NCBI GenBank assembly: GCA_963826105.1
Contig: CAWGWA010000003.1
Span: 62,001 to 126,000, forward strand
DNA from: WHTI01 sp963826105
GTDB taxonomy: Bacteria; Actinomycetota; CADDZG01; WHSQ01
Direction: 5' to 3'
DNA length: 64,000 bases
Numbering within the stretch: the first letter of the stretch is position 1; the number at the start of each line of letters is the position of its first letter. The position numbers and the translations under genes were made by a program. The notes beneath the pieces are model-generated. The model was not told where the DNA came from. It made no database searches and saw nothing but the letters and a program-made list of their open reading frames with translations. This document shows, one piece after another, positions 63,663 to 64,000 of this stretch.

Positions 63663-64000
63663 TCACGCGATCGCCGCCTTGTATGCCTCGACCGTGGCGC
63701 GAGCGGTCGCCGTCCACGTGTAGCGAGCCGCTTGCGCCCTGCCCTTGAGTTCGAGATCACGCCGCACCGAGCCATCGGTTGCCACCCTGAGCAGGCCCTC
63801 GGCGAGGTCATCGACCTCGAGAGGGTCCACCAGATGAGCCGCGTCACCGAGGACCTCGGATGCCGTCCCGTAGCGCCCCACGACGGTCGCCGTACCCGTC
63901 GCCATCGCCTCGAGAGGCGGGAGCCCGAACCCTTCGTACAGGGATGGATAGCAGAAGACCTCGGCGGCGGCCAGCAGGCCGGGCAGGGTCTCGTCGCCCA
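63663..64000 (-). CDS. Glycosyltransferase family 4, C-terminal part
   Basis: About 112 residues are inside the window and the N terminus lies beyond 64000. The visible part has GDETLPGLLAAAEVFCYPSL, YEGFGLPPLEAMATGTATV (nucleotide-sugar Glu motif), ATGTATVVG and AHLVDPLEVDDLAEGLL, the standard GT4 C-terminal domain. It is the first of a same-strand set leading through SpoIID, flippase, nucleotidyltransferase and epimerase, all suggesting envelope glycan synthesis. Confidence 0.88.
   Translation of the reverse strand, partial: GDETLPGLLAAAEVFCYPSLYEGFGLPPLEAMATGTATVVGRYGTASEVLGDAAHLVDPLEVDDLAEGLLRVATDGSVRRDLELKGRAQAARYTWTATARATVEAYKAAIA

Overview
The window is GC-rich and reads as a chromosomal segment of an actinobacterium (Actinomycetota), probably one outside the well-studied Mycobacteriales and Streptomycetales. 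The evidence is a WhiB-type iron-sulfur regulator, coenzyme F420 genes (cofD, cofE), the Mec/CysO/CysM cysteine pathway followed by murI, an Rv1339-like hydrolase, rph and rdgB (the order known from Mycobacterium), small DUF3499 and Trm112 proteins, and a BlaI/MecI-like operator. There are no rRNA genes, CRISPR arrays, insertion sequences or obvious phage genes. This is ordinary housekeeping and envelope chromosome with several unusual arrangements.

Layout. 1-200: the end of an HRDC helicase gene and a tRNA-Leu. 205-7704: VOC protein, hisN, then a tight minus-strand run selD-mec-cysO-cysM-murI-MBL-rph-rdgB-pdxH. 7839-14431: a receiver-histidine kinase, a CBS-domain citrate synthase, a GH38 mannosidase and a secreted phosphatase-superfamily protein. 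14500-20698: a lone peptide-type ABC lipoprotein behind two palindromic operators, a YhhN membrane protein, a frameshifted acetyltransferase, an M15 peptidase, an SGNH hydrolase and an unknown secreted protein. 20794-31980: tmRNA, msrB (frameshifted near its end), smpB, ctp, an M23 hydrolase, ftsX, ftsE, an R2lox-like oxidase, prfB (programmed frameshift), secA and a NarL-type regulator. 32192-38559: a minimal zincin, comF, mscS, ahcY with a small partner, an SIS isomerase, Trm112, manB and whiB. 38556-46307: secreted metal-dependent hydrolase, cupredoxin, Gmad2 lipoprotein, acetyltransferase, three small proteins (one a 59-residue zinc ribbon), and an ABC-2 exporter whose ATPase gene is frameshifted. 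46357-53009: alpha/beta hydrolase, L,D-transpeptidase, cystathionine beta-synthase, M55 D-aminopeptidase, cystathionine gamma-synthase and a C26 amidotransferase. 52993-64000: DUF5719 protein, large GT2 glycosyltransferase, cofD-cofE, DUF3105 protein, and a minus-strand envelope-sugar run (GT4, SpoIID, small transporter, nucleotidyltransferase, epimerase).

How the genes work together. Sulfur metabolism recurs: CysO/CysM/Mec make cysteine, CBS and CGS run transsulfuration, AhcY recycles S-adenosylhomocysteine, MsrB repairs methionine, and SelD makes selenophosphate. Ribosome rescue is represented by tmRNA and SmpB, and division/wall remodelling by FtsEX, M23, Ctp, M15, Ldt and MurI. ManB, the SIS isomerase, the nucleotidyltransferase, the epimerase and the glycosyltransferases supply envelope glycans.

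Three reading frames (17029-17573, 21250-21655, 45575-46307) are broken by what look like single-base indels. These are either assembly errors or real decay and should be checked first. No wholly new multi-gene system is evident. The best leads are selD heading the CysO operon, the BlaI-like operators in front of an orphan binding protein, the CBS-citrate synthase fusion, and an apparently permuted phosphatase-superfamily protein.
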